A stretch of 37,972 bases of DNA, from the NCBI GenBank assembly GCA_029279925.1, contig JAJUHM010000002.1:1-37972 (forward strand), given 5' to 3'. Each line of letters opens with the position of its first letter. The first letter of the stretch is position 1. Source of the DNA: Aquabacterium olei. Lineage in GTDB: Bacteria > Pseudomonadota > Gammaproteobacteria > Burkholderiales > Burkholderiaceae_C. Under the pieces are notes generated by a model, which was not told where the DNA came from, did not search any database, and worked only from the letters and a program-made list of their open reading frames with translations. A program made the position numbers and the translations under genes. Positions 1-8,085 of this stretch are shown one piece after another.

Positions 1-39
1 GCCATGTTTTCCCACCACTCCAACACCGGAGATCCGTCG

Positions 40-549
40 ATGCCTGACATCACCCTGACCCCCGAGCAGCTCGAAGAGAAGCTGGCTCAGGCCCGCCGCG
101 AGGCCGAGGAACGCGCCAGCGCCCAGTTCGCTGCACAAGGCCAGGAGCTGGCCGAGCTGCGCGCTCAGCGCCAGGCCGAGAAGCACGCCGCCCTGATCAA
201 CGACTGGAAGGCCAAGGGCCTGCTGCTGCCGGCCGACGAAGTGGGCATGCGCGAGTTCATGGCTGCGCTGGATGCCGGCCAGGAATTCGAGTTCGCGGCC
301 CCGGGCAGCGACACGCCGGCCAAGAAGGCGCCGCTGGACTTCTTCGCCGAGTTCATGGCTGGCCGCAAGCCCGTCGTGCAACTGGGCGCGCCGGCCGGCT
401 CGGCTGACCCGGTGCAGGTCGTGAACGTGAACGACCACAAGGCGGTCGCCGAAGCCGCTCACGAGTTCATGGCCGCGCGTCAGAAGGCGGGCAACCCCGT
501 CTCGTTCGAGTTCGCCGTGCAGCACGTGGCCAGCCAGGCGCAGGCCTGA
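40..549 (+). CDS. Mu gpI C-terminal/Z-like capsid scaffold protein
   Basis: 169 residues. The first 45 or so are a charged, Gln/Glu/Ala-rich helix (LEEKLAQARREAEERASAQF), as in capsid scaffolds. The middle matches the C-terminal part of Mu-like protease/scaffold proteins (LLPADEVGMREFMAALD, then DFFAEFMAGRKPVV). In Mu the scaffold Z is made from an internal start of the protease gene I; here a separate reading frame with its own ribosome site (GGAGATCC) starts at 40. The frame is open to the left edge, so a longer protease-scaffold fusion cannot be excluded. A non-coding leader is favoured, because bases 10-39 closely resemble the leader of the next gene. It would shape the procapsid and be removed on maturation. 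Confidence 0.75.
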   Translation: MPDITLTPEQLEEKLAQARREAEERASAQFAAQGQELAELRAQRQAEKHAALINDWKAKGLLLPADEVGMREFMAALDAGQEFEFAAPGSDTPAKKAPLDFFAEFMAGRKPVVQLGAPAGSADPVQVVNVNDHKAVAEAAHEFMAARQKAGNPVSFEFAVQHVASQAQA

Positions 550-587
550 GCCGCAGCACCACCACCCCTCCAACGGAGATCCTTCAC

Positions 588-953
588 ATGATCGAACACA
601 AGAGCTTTACCGCCCAGGCCGCCGTCGCTGCGTTCCTGATCCTCAAGCCGGGCACGGCAGACAACACCGTGGTGCCGGCCGCGAGCGCCACCGATCTGCT
701 GATCGGCACCAGCGACAGCCTGGACAAGGCGACCGGCGAGATGGTGGACATGGACGTGCGCCCCGTGCCCGAAGTGAAGCTGGGTGCGGCCGTGACGCGT
801 GGCGCCCTGCTCACGTCCAACGCATCGGGCCAGGCCGTGACCGCTGCGCCTGCGGCCGGCGCCAACGTCAACGTCATCGGCCGTGCGCTCAAGTCGGGCG
901 CGGCCGGCGACGTGATCCCGTACATCCGCGGCATCGGCACCGTTCAGGGCTGA
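588..953 (+). CDS. Capsid decoration/stabilising protein (DUF2190-like)
   Basis: 121 residues, small and rich in Ala, Gly, Val and Thr, with no catalytic motif. It lies between scaffold and major capsid genes, where tailed phages encode the head decoration protein. The pattern KPGTADNTVVPAASATDLLIGT, then GAAVTRGALLTSNASGQAVTAAP and GRALKSGAAGDVIPYIRG, is typical of the DUF2190 / gpD-like beta proteins that bind the outside of the mature head. Its ribosome site GGAGATCC lies eight bases before the ATG. The assignment rests on position and sequence style, not on a diagnostic motif. Confidence 0.7.
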   Translation: MIEHKSFTAQAAVAAFLILKPGTADNTVVPAASATDLLIGTSDSLDKATGEMVDMDVRPVPEVKLGAAVTRGALLTSNASGQAVTAAPAAGANVNVIGRALKSGAAGDVIPYIRGIGTVQG

Positions 954-990
954 TCCATCTCACTGAACCCCATCTGATTCGGAGCCATAC

Positions 991-1950
991 ATGAGCCTCG
1001 CCCCGTTTACTGTCAGCACCACCGCCACCGCCGTGGCCGTGGCTTACACGCAGTCCAACCTGGTGGCCGACCTGGTGCTGCCGCGTGTGCCCGTTGCCAC
1101 CCAGCGCTTCTCGTACAACGTCTACAACAAGGAAGACGGCTTCACGGTGCCGGAAACCGAGGTGGGCCGCAAGGGCAAGCCCAACGAGCTGGAGTTCGGC
1201 TCGAAGGAGCTGACCGACCAGACCGTTGACCACGGTCTGGATACGCCGATCCCCAACGCCGACGTGCAGAACTGGGAAGGCGCGCGCGCCAACGGCAACA
1301 CGACGCTGGTGGACCCGCGCCTGCGCGCCACGCGTGCGCTGACGCAGGCCATGCTGACCCGACGCGAGAAGCGCGTGGCTGACATGGTCACCAACGTCGC
1401 GAACTACGGCACCGACAACCGCATTGTGCTCAGCGGCACCAGTCAGTGGAGTGACTACGCGGCCAGCGATCCGTCGCGCGCCATCCCCGACGTGCTGGAC
1501 GGCATGCTGATGCGTCCGACCGACGTTGTGATGGGCCGGCGCGTGTGGTCGTATCTGTCGCGACACCCGAAGATCTGCGCCGCGGTGTTCAAGAACGGCA
1601 CCAACAACGGCTTGGTGACCCGCGAGCAGTTCGCCGAGCTGTTCGAGCTGCCCAACGCGCCGATCATCGGCGAGGGCTGGCTGAACACCGCTGCCAAGGG
1701 GCAGCCGGTGAACATGCAGCGGATCTGGGGCAACGACTGCCTCTTCTTCCACCGCGACATGAACGCCGACACCGAGTACGGCGTGACGTTCGGTTTCACC
1801 GCTCAGTTCGGCGATCGCGTGGCCGGCTCGATCGTCGATCCCGACTTGGGCATCCGCGGCGGCGAGCGCCAGCGGGTGGGCGAGTCGGTCAAGGAACTGA
1901 TCATCGCGGCGGACCTCGCCTACCTGTTCAAGAACGCCGTCAACGGCTGA
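991..1950 (+). CDS. Major capsid protein
   Basis: 319 residues, the expected size for an HK97-fold coat protein of B3/Mu-like phages. It follows scaffold and decoration genes directly. The N-terminal half has the extended strand-rich segment of coat proteins (PRVPVATQRFSYNVYNKEDGF), then a long helix (LRATRALTQAMLTRREKRVADMV, the spine-helix equivalent). Later residues (DVVMGRRVWSYLSRHPKI, FELPNAPIIGEGWLN) resemble the P and A domains of the family of phage capsid proteins annotated in transposable phages. A GGAG ribosome site precedes the start. It should be among the most abundant virion proteins. Confidence 0.85.
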   Translation: MSLAPFTVSTTATAVAVAYTQSNLVADLVLPRVPVATQRFSYNVYNKEDGFTVPETEVGRKGKPNELEFGSKELTDQTVDHGLDTPIPNADVQNWEGARANGNTTLVDPRLRATRALTQAMLTRREKRVADMVTNVANYGTDNRIVLSGTSQWSDYAASDPSRAIPDVLDGMLMRPTDVVMGRRVWSYLSRHPKICAAVFKNGTNNGLVTREQFAELFELPNAPIIGEGWLNTAAKGQPVNMQRIWGNDCLFFHRDMNADTEYGVTFGFTAQFGDRVAGSIVDPDLGIRGGERQRVGESVKELIIAADLAYLFKNAVNG

Positions 1951-2024
1951 TCACAGCGCCCGGCTTCGGCCGGGCTGTGAAGCGCCTTCCAACCCCTTTC
2001 ACGCCCCCTTCAAACGAGGTTCCC

Positions 2025-2585
2025 ATGTCCAACGAAAACCAAGTCCTGGTCACCGCGCTCGTCGACATCGAGCACGACCGCGAGAAGCACATCCCCGGCA
2101 CCAAGAGCGCCACGTTCCTGATGCCCGAGTCGTCGGTCGAGGCGCTGATCAAGGCCGGTGCCATCGAGCGTGCCCGCGTTGTGGACGCCGATGCGCTGAC
2201 CGCGGCCATCGCAGCCGCCGATACCGACGTGGGCGCGACCACCGTCACGATGGCCGACGTTGCCGAGCACATCGACCAGATCGCCAACCTGCAGGCTCAG
2301 GTGACGCAGCTGACCGGTGAGCGCAATGACCTGCTGGCCCAGCTGGGCGAGGCCCAGGCCATGCGTGACGGCCTGGCTGACGAAGTCCAGGCGCTGCAGG
2401 CGCAACTGGCCGACGCGCAGGCCAAGCTGGCCGGCAGCGTGCCGCCCGCGGTGGATGCCCCTGTGGATGCTGGTGCCGATGCCGGTGCCGCCTCCGATGC
2501 CCCGGCTGACGCCGCCGATGTCGAGGCCCCGGCCGACGCTGCGCCGGCTGCCACTCGCACGACCACGGCCCGCACCCGCAAGTAA
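2025..2585 (+). CDS. Phage structural-region protein with coiled coil and Ala/Asp-rich tail
   Basis: 186 residues, not assigned to a named family. Residues 1-60 (ALVDIEHDREKHIPGTKSATF, VEALIKAGAIERARVV) look like a short globular domain common in phage head regions, similar in style to DUF2635/DUF7210-type head-tail proteins. Residues about 85-140 form a coiled coil (IANLQAQVTQLTGERNDLLAQL, LADEVQALQAQLADAQAKL). The last 45 residues are low-complexity Pro/Ala/Asp followed by a basic TRTTTARTRK end. The start at 2025 is preceded by GAGGTTCCC. It lies between the major capsid and gp36-like genes, so a head-completion or capsid accessory role is inferred. Confidence 0.7.
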   Translation: MSNENQVLVTALVDIEHDREKHIPGTKSATFLMPESSVEALIKAGAIERARVVDADALTAAIAAADTDVGATTVTMADVAEHIDQIANLQAQVTQLTGERNDLLAQLGEAQAMRDGLADEVQALQAQLADAQAKLAGSVPPAVDAPVDAGADAGAASDAPADAADVEAPADAAPAATRTTTARTRK

Positions 2586-2621
2586 GCGGCGGGACCACAC
2601 GACCAGCACCAGGACAACGAC

Positions 2622-3146
2622 ATGGCCTACGCCACGCCCGCCCGCTACTGTGAGGAGGTTGGCCTCGATGAGGCGCGCAACCAGCTCATGGATGACGGGC
2701 GCGTGCTGACCGCCGAGCTGTTGCGCCAGGTGCTGGCCGTGGTTGCTGGCGGCGCCTGGCCGGCTGAGACGACGACGCCCGAGCGCGTGGTGGCCATGGC
2801 CGCACACGACCGCCTGGTGCGCAAGCTGGGCACGGTGAGCAACTACATCGACGGCTACCTGCGGTCTGCTGTCGTGCTGCCCCTGCCGACTGGCGATGCA
2901 TCGCTGGGCACGCTCGAGGAGGCCTGCATTGCCATCGCTCGCGATGAGCTGGCCAGCGACTCTGACGTGTCCACCGACCTGATCGTCAAGCGTGCTGACC
3001 GGTGGCGCAAGTGGCTCCAGGACGTTGCCAACAAGACCGTCGCGCTGGTGTCGTCCTCGGGCGAGTCGCCCGAGACAGCAGGCAGCGGCAAGGTGGTCTT
3101 CGGCCAATCCAAGAGCCAGTTCGATTGGGGACGGTTCGGGCGATGA
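2622..3146 (+). CDS. Mu gp36-like head-tail connector protein (DUF1320)
   Basis: 174 residues. The opening MAYATPARYCEEVGLDEARNQL and the helical segment around AAHDRLVRKLGTVSNYIDGYL match the DUF1320/Mu gp36 pattern of a small helical protein that starts with a 'Y.t..d....fG..e...L' motif and is encoded just after the coat protein. It would act in the head-completion or connector complex. Its stop overlaps the next gene's start (ATGA, 3143-3146), indicating translational coupling. Confidence 0.8.
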   Translation: MAYATPARYCEEVGLDEARNQLMDDGRVLTAELLRQVLAVVAGGAWPAETTTPERVVAMAAHDRLVRKLGTVSNYIDGYLRSAVVLPLPTGDASLGTLEEACIAIARDELASDSDVSTDLIVKRADRWRKWLQDVANKTVALVSSSGESPETAGSGKVVFGQSKSQFDWGRFGR

Positions 3147-3610
3147 CCACGATCAATACGGGCGTCTCGCTGCGCATCGACACCGCTGCTCGGACCATCG
3201 AGCGGCACCTGGCGCTGCTGGCTGCAACGGGTGGCTCGCTGTCGCCCGGCCTGCGCGCCGAGATCGGCGAGTACATGCTCGGCCAGGTACAAGACCGCTT
3301 TGACGAGCAGCTGCTGGTCGATGGCTCGCCCATGCCGCAGTCCGCTGCGGCCATCGAGCGCTCGGGCAAGACGCTGATCGACCGCCATCACCTGTACGAC
3401 TCGTACACCTACAACGTGCTGCCGTCGGGCGTTGAGATCGGCAGCAACAGCGCGTATGCGCGCATCCATCACTTCGGCGGCCAGGCCGGCCGCCGTGGTC
3501 ATCGCGTCGAGATCGAGGCGCGGCCGGTGCTGGGCACCAATGACGCCGACCAGGAACACATTGGCCGGCTGATCTTTGCCGAGCTGGAGCGCATCGGAGG
3601 TGTTGCATGA
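3143..3610 (+). CDS. Phage virion morphogenesis protein (Mu gpG / tail completion family)
   Basis: 155 residues. The region RAEIGEYMLGQVQDRFDEQLLVDGSPM followed by SGKTLIDRHHLYDSYTYNV is the hallmark of the Mu gpG / P2 gpS virion morphogenesis family ('..R.f..e..PdG..W......r....G.iL...G.L..si'). The start at 3143 overlaps the previous stop, and the stop region overlaps the next start at 3607. It is inferred to work in tail completion and head-tail joining. Confidence 0.85.
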   Translation: MTTINTGVSLRIDTAARTIERHLALLAATGGSLSPGLRAEIGEYMLGQVQDRFDEQLLVDGSPMPQSAAAIERSGKTLIDRHHLYDSYTYNVLPSGVEIGSNSAYARIHHFGGQAGRRGHRVEIEARPVLGTNDADQEHIGRLIFAELERIGGVA

Positions 3611-4209
3611 GCGTGCTGCTGATGGGCACCGTGAAGGCCTTTGTGCGCGGCGCGTTCGCGTCGGCCGACGTGGTGGACGTGGAGTACTACGGCGGCGAGT
3701 TTTCGAGCGACGAGGTTGCGGTGAGTGGATTCAAAGCGCCGGCCATCCTGATCGCGGGCCTGGGCTGGACCCGGCCGCGTGGGCATGAGCGCATGGTGGG
3801 CAAGGGCTGCCGCGTGTGCCACATGGCTGCCTTCGTGGTGACCAGCAACAACAACCGCGTCGAGCGCATGCTGGCTGCACAGCGCCTGGCCGAGCAGCTG
3901 GACCTGCAGCTCACGACCTGGACGCCGGCCAATGCCGACGACGCTGTGATCGAGGTGGCTGCGCCGGAAGACGACATCCGGTGCGAGAACGTCTACAACA
4001 AGAAGATCGACGCCAAGGGCCTGGCCCTGTGGCTCGTGACCTGGCGCCAGTGCATCAAGCCGCGCCTGCCGCTGCCGCAGTTGTACGAGCTGCTCGGCAT
4101 CGACATCGTCAGCACCAACGTGCTGCCGCACATCAGCCCCGAAGGGGGCGAGGGTGGCGATCCCATCGCGGTGACCCACGAGATCCTGTTCCAACCACCT
4201 ACTGCATGA
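3607..4209 (+). CDS. Mu gp37-like protein (DUF1834)
   Basis: 200 residues, between the gpG-like gene and the sheath region, as gp37 is in Mu. It reads as a mixed alpha/beta protein with FKAPAILIAGLGW near residue 40 and LPQLYELLGIDIVSTNVLP near the C-terminus, followed by THEILFQ. These features resemble Gp37/DUF1834 tail-terminator-like proteins. The start overlaps the upstream gene by four bases. A role at the head-proximal end of the tail is inferred from position. Confidence 0.75.
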   Translation: MSVLLMGTVKAFVRGAFASADVVDVEYYGGEFSSDEVAVSGFKAPAILIAGLGWTRPRGHERMVGKGCRVCHMAAFVVTSNNNRVERMLAAQRLAEQLDLQLTTWTPANADDAVIEVAAPEDDIRCENVYNKKIDAKGLALWLVTWRQCIKPRLPLPQLYELLGIDIVSTNVLPHISPEGGEGGDPIAVTHEILFQPPTA

Positions 4210-4216
4210 GGTAGCC

Positions 4217-5953
4217 ATGGGTTATCAAACCGTCCGGGCGCTGGTGCCCATCCGTCACAGCGGCGTGCTCCGCATCCCTGGTCAGACCAGCGGCGACAAC
4301 GCGCAGGACTTTGTTGCTGAGGACAGCCAGGTCGCGCGGCTTGTGGCGTTGGGGTTCGTCACGTCGTTGGGGGCGGCGGCCGCACCGGCTGATCCGACGC
4401 CTGGTGGTCCGGCGGCTGTATCTGTGGCTGTGCAGGACGAAGGTGCGCAAGTCTCTGCCGGTGCGGCCGTCATCAACTTCCGGGGTGCTGGCGTCACTGC
4501 AAGCGCTGGCCCAGGCGGTGCGGTCAACGTGGACATTCCGGGCGGCGCAGGCTCTTTGGCTGTACAGCATAACGGTGCGCAGGCCCTTGCCTCGGCATCG
4601 GCGATCAACATGGTTCCGGGGCCGGGTCATCGATTTGACGTTTCCGCCGTGGGATCTGTGGCGCGCATCGTGTCGAGCCGGCTTTCCGAAAACCCCACGA
4701 GCTATGAGTACAGCAACGGCACTGTGCGGGCGCGTGGGCGCAACCCTGCTGACCGCGCGACAGCGTATCCAAGCACGCTGCACAACGTCACGGCCACCCT
4801 GCCGACCGGCAACGCCACCAACCTGACTATCGCCGCCGACAGCACAATGCTGCTTCGGGACAATCAGGTTGTGAGCGTGACCAACGTCACGACGGCATAC
4901 GCCCCGGTTTCGTTCACGACCAGTTTTGCCGTTCCCGCGAGCGGCCTGTTCTATGTCCCGGTCTATATGCCGGACTACGAGGCTGGTGGCTACAACCCAA
5001 CCATCGAGATCAACGTGACATGCTCCGACAGCACCGCTGTCAAGTACACGTTCGCGGCGACTGGCCTGCGCGCCGGGGCCTGGAATTACCTGCCGATCTG
5101 GGACAACACCACCGCACTGGATAGCGCGTTCCAGAAATCTGGCGTGAGCTACACGGCAGCAGCGGGCGCGATTGCAGGCAAAACGGTCACTGGCTTCAAC
5201 ATCGTGCGCTACAACATGCCAGCCGGGTCGGTTTGGTATGTCGGCAACGTGACGACCGGAAAACGGGTCCGTCCGGCCATTGTTTTCACGAACGATGTCA
5301 CCAACAACTCGTCGTTCACCTATTTCCAGGCTGCGCTGGAGTCGCGCGGCATGCGTGGGGCATTCCGGATCGGCGGGTTCTCCGAGTCCGGGTTCACAGA
5401 CCAGGGCCGGATCAACTTCTTGCGCGCTGCATACAACAACGGACACGATGTTTACAACGGATCGTGGTCGCGGACCGCGCTCAACGCATCTACGACTGAG
5501 CTTGTCTTTGCTCGGGAAGTCCTGGCGTGCCACAACCGCGCTGTGGAGCTAGGGTTCACTCGAGGCATGACGTGGTTTTCGTCGTCTGGCAACAGCCTGC
5601 CGTCTCAAGCCATGTGCCGCTCGTTCGGGCCTAAAGTCGGTTACCGCGTTTTCAAAGCTCCCAACGGCATCGGCGTGATCAATACGATGCAAGGTGGCAC
5701 CGATGAAAACCTGTATGCGACACCCTGCGGGTCAACTACGCTGAGCGCGCTCACTGCCGCATACAACGGACTCAAGATCGCGGGCGGGTCGATGATCCAT
5801 TTTTCGCACGAATTCGTGGCGGCAAGCCCTACTGGTACTGCGACCCTGCAATCCGATTTCGACGCGTTCCTGGATCTGCTCAAAGCAGACATGGACGCTG
5901 GTCTTGTCGACGTGCTGACACCGAGCCAGTTCGACTCGATCTACGCGGTCTGA
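4217..5953 (+). CDS. gp38-like N-terminus fused to a degenerate polysaccharide deacetylase (NodB-like) domain
   Basis: 578 residues. Residues 1-55 (TVRALVPIRHSGVLRIPGQ, DFVAEDSQVARLVALGFV) look like the short DUF2635/gp38-type protein that normally sits alone here. Residues 66-150 hold two related segments beginning AVQDEGAQVSAGAAVINF and AVQHNGAQALASASAINM, a pattern of phage fiber-like beta repeats. Residues 150-350 are Thr/Val/Asn-rich, probably beta-sandwich. Residues 351-575 follow the NodB deacetylase layout: strand AIVFTND, ALESRGMRGAFRIGGF, NGHDVYNGSWSR, MIHFSHEF and a closing helix. Key residues are lost: the usual TFDD reads FTND (at most one Asp retained), and the H-x-x-x-H metal motif reads G415-x-x-x-R419. 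The likely result is a virion-attached, non-catalytic carbohydrate-binding protein. Start at 4217 behind GAGGTAGCC. Confidence 0.75.
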   Translation: MGYQTVRALVPIRHSGVLRIPGQTSGDNAQDFVAEDSQVARLVALGFVTSLGAAAAPADPTPGGPAAVSVAVQDEGAQVSAGAAVINFRGAGVTASAGPGGAVNVDIPGGAGSLAVQHNGAQALASASAINMVPGPGHRFDVSAVGSVARIVSSRLSENPTSYEYSNGTVRARGRNPADRATAYPSTLHNVTATLPTGNATNLTIAADSTMLLRDNQVVSVTNVTTAYAPVSFTTSFAVPASGLFYVPVYMPDYEAGGYNPTIEINVTCSDSTAVKYTFAATGLRAGAWNYLPIWDNTTALDSAFQKSGVSYTAAAGAIAGKTVTGFNIVRYNMPAGSVWYVGNVTTGKRVRPAIVFTNDVTNNSSFTYFQAALESRGMRGAFRIGGFSESGFTDQGRINFLRAAYNNGHDVYNGSWSRTALNASTTELVFAREVLACHNRAVELGFTRGMTWFSSSGNSLPSQAMCRSFGPKVGYRVFKAPNGIGVINTMQGGTDENLYATPCGSTTLSALTAAYNGLKIAGGSMIHFSHEFVAASPTGTATLQSDFDAFLDLLKADMDAGLVDVLTPSQFDSIYAV

Positions 5954-6018
5954 GCACCTGCGGTCTTATCGGCCTCCGCTTCCATTAGCGTAGTGATCAA
6001 CCCTGCCCATAGGTAACC

Positions 6019-7512
6019 ATGTCCCTCACCAACCTCCTCTCCCTGAACTTCCTCGTGCCCTTCGTGGCCCACAAGATCGACTTCTCGAAGTCGGTGCGTG
6101 GTCTGCGTGGCATGCCCCGTCGCCTGCTGCTGATCGGCCACAAGCTGGCCGCTGGCAACGCTCAGAACAACACCGTCGTCGAGGCGCTGACCGAAAGCAC
6201 CGCCGTGGCCCTGGCCGGCGAAGGCTCGATGCTGCTGGCGATGTGGCGCGCCGCGAAGGCCAACGCCGGCCTGGGCCTGCCGATCGACATGATCGCGATC
6301 CCGACCGCGGTGGGCGCCACGGCTGCCAGCACGACCATCGTCGTCAACAACTCGGGCGGCGCCACGCTGGCCTACACGGGCGACGTGATGCTCTACATCG
6401 GCGGCACCCGCGTTGCCGTGGCTGCGAACACGAGCGACACGGCGGCCAGCATCGCCACCAAGCTGATCGCCGCTGTCAACGCGATCGCATCGCTGCCGGT
6501 GACGGCCGCGGCCGGTGGCAGCGCAGGCCAGCTCGTGCTGACGGCGAAGTGGGGCGGCCCGAGCGGCAACCTGATCGACGTGCGCAGCACCCACTACGCC
6601 GACGACATGCTGCCTGCTGGCCTGACGCTGACCATCCCGGCCATGTCGGGTGGTGCTGGTGCACCTGACATCTCGGCCGCCATCACCGCCATGCGCGGCT
6701 ACCGCGCCACCGAGATCGTGATGCCGTTCACCGACTCGGCCAACATGGTTGCGCTCGAGGCCGAGGCCGAGCTGCGCTGGGGCCACAACAACATGAGCGA
6801 CGGCCAGGTGGTGACCGCTGTGCGCGGCACGCTGGCTGAGCTCACGACCTGGCTGTCCAGCCGCAACAGCCGCCAGGTGCACACCATCGCGACCAAGGCC
6901 GACATGACCAGCCCGTGGGAGACCGCGGCCATGGCGGGTGCCGCGATCGAGACGTCGGCCTCGACCGACCCGGCGCTGCCCTACACCGACATCGTGCTGA
7001 GCGGCTACAAGGGCCCGCGCCGCGGCCAGCACTGGGACCTGCTGGACGAGGGCAATGCGCTGCTGGTGGCGGGTGCCTCGCCGCTGTCGATCGGCCAGGA
7101 CGGCACGGGCGCGCTGCTGCGCGTGGTGACCAACTACACCCAGAACCCCGCGGGCGCCGATGACCCCAGCACCCGCGAGCTGGCCTGGGTGAAGACCATG
7201 AGCTACTACCGCTGGTTCACGATCACCGAGTACGCGACGAAGTACCGCGGGTTCAAGCTGGCCGAGTACATCACCGACCCGATCCCGGGCCAGAAGATCA
7301 TGACGGCCGAGCTCGTGGAAGAGATTCAGCTGGGCAACTACATGACGCTGATGAACGCCGGCCTGGTGCAGAACCTGGAGCACTACAAGGAAAGCCTGAT
7401 CGTGGAGATCGACGGGCCCAACGGAAAGGTGAAGCTGCAGGAAGAGCCGGTGCTGGTGACGCAGCATTACCAGACCGAGATCAGCAGCTATCCGATCGCC
7501 GGCCGCGTGTGA
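6019..7512 (+). CDS. Tail sheath protein (Mu gpL-like)
   Basis: 497 residues, the normal length for a Mu-type contractile sheath subunit. The N-terminus (FVAHKIDFSKSVRGLRGMPRR) and the central segment (ISAAITAMRGYRATEIVMPFTDSANMVALEAE) match the Mu gpL family. The C-terminal domain (AWVKTMSYYRWFTITEYATKY, NYMTLMNAGLVQNLEHYKESL) carries the conserved sheath-polymerisation part. The tail-tube gene follows 38 bases downstream. It forms the outer contractile cylinder, so this phage is a myovirus. Confidence 0.93.
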   Translation: MSLTNLLSLNFLVPFVAHKIDFSKSVRGLRGMPRRLLLIGHKLAAGNAQNNTVVEALTESTAVALAGEGSMLLAMWRAAKANAGLGLPIDMIAIPTAVGATAASTTIVVNNSGGATLAYTGDVMLYIGGTRVAVAANTSDTAASIATKLIAAVNAIASLPVTAAAGGSAGQLVLTAKWGGPSGNLIDVRSTHYADDMLPAGLTLTIPAMSGGAGAPDISAAITAMRGYRATEIVMPFTDSANMVALEAEAELRWGHNNMSDGQVVTAVRGTLAELTTWLSSRNSRQVHTIATKADMTSPWETAAMAGAAIETSASTDPALPYTDIVLSGYKGPRRGQHWDLLDEGNALLVAGASPLSIGQDGTGALLRVVTNYTQNPAGADDPSTRELAWVKTMSYYRWFTITEYATKYRGFKLAEYITDPIPGQKIMTAELVEEIQLGNYMTLMNAGLVQNLEHYKESLIVEIDGPNGKVKLQEEPVLVTQHYQTEISSYPIAGRV

Positions 7513-7550
7513 TCTGAGCAGCCCTCAAACCCCATTCGAAAGGACGTCAC

Positions 7551-7919
7551 ATGAGCGAACAATCGCTTTTCAAGGTGGACTCGATCACGGTGGATGGCGT
7601 GGCCATCGCGTTTGTCGAGGGTACGGCCATCATCAACGGCGCGGGCGACTACACGTCGACCGTGGTGCCGAGCGGCAACGGCCCCGACTTCGAGCAGCAC
7701 ACCCGCGTGCCGCGCACCATCGAGCTGGACATCCAGTTCGGCCGCAACGTGAACCCCGAGGACCTCAAGAAGATCAACGGCGCCCGCGTGGTGATGAAGG
7801 ACAGCCGTGGCCCGCGCCGCTGCCTGGCGAATAGCTGCTCGTTCGGCTCGCTGGGCGCCCTGGGTGGCACCAGCACGAAGCTGACGCTGAACGTGCTGGA
7901 AAAGTATCAGTGGCTCTAA
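7551..7919 (+). CDS. Tail tube protein (Mu gpM-like)
   Basis: 122 residues, directly after the sheath. The segments KVDSITVDGVAIAFVEGTAIINGAG, RVPRTIELDIQFGRNVNPEDL and RCLANSCSFGSLGALGG fit the Mu gpM tube family: a small beta-barrel that stacks in rings inside the sheath. An AAGGACG ribosome site precedes the ATG. A terminator-like hairpin and a repeated palindrome follow the gene and may set the high tube-to-downstream ratio. Confidence 0.9.
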   Translation: MSEQSLFKVDSITVDGVAIAFVEGTAIINGAGDYTSTVVPSGNGPDFEQHTRVPRTIELDIQFGRNVNPEDLKKINGARVVMKDSRGPRRCLANSCSFGSLGALGGTSTKLTLNVLEKYQWL

Positions 7920-7992
7920 CAGAACACCTGTGAGAGCGTAGGGGGCGTGTGCCCCGGCCAGCTGCCTGATCAGCGCTGGCGTTGTGCGAGAG

Positions 7993-8023
7993 AGGGCCCC
8001 TGGCAGTGCTGGGGGCCCTTTGT
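7993..8023 (+). terminator. Terminator-like hairpin after the tail tube gene
   Basis: AGGGCCCC (7993-8000) pairs perfectly with GGGGCCCT (8012-8019) around an 11-base loop and runs into TTTGTC. The stem is very GC-rich but the T-run is short, so it may be a partial terminator that lowers expression of genes after the abundant tube protein. Termination efficiency is unknown. Confidence 0.55.
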
Positions 8024-8034
8024 CATTGGTGGGT

Positions 8035-8057
8035 GGGGAATCGTTTCCCCAGGCGCC
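8035..8057 (+). repeat. Repeated palindromic element, copy 1 (23 bp)
   Basis: GGGGAATCGTTTCCCC followed by AGGCGCC. An identical 23-bp copy occurs at 13715-13737. The first 16 bases form a hairpin (GGGGAA / TTCCCC, loop TCGT). This copy ends 28 bases before the tail assembly chaperone ATG; the other ends 31 bases before the gp46 ATG. The equal spacing suggests a shared leader function such as RNA processing, a regulator site or translation control. Confidence 0.75.
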
Positions 8058-8085
8058 GGGAGGCGCGAGTGCTCAGACTGTTTGC

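Noticed and set aside
4199-5533. Long minus-strand frame opposite the gp38/NodB-like fusion
   Set aside because: It has no recognisable domains, is rich in Arg/His as antisense frames of GC-rich genes are, and lies fully opposite a frame with clear domain structure and a ribosome site.
4217-5953. Active polysaccharide deacetylase (capsule depolymerase) call
   Set aside because: The metal-binding His pair and at least one motif-1 Asp are substituted, so an active-enzyme annotation is not supported despite the fold-like layout.
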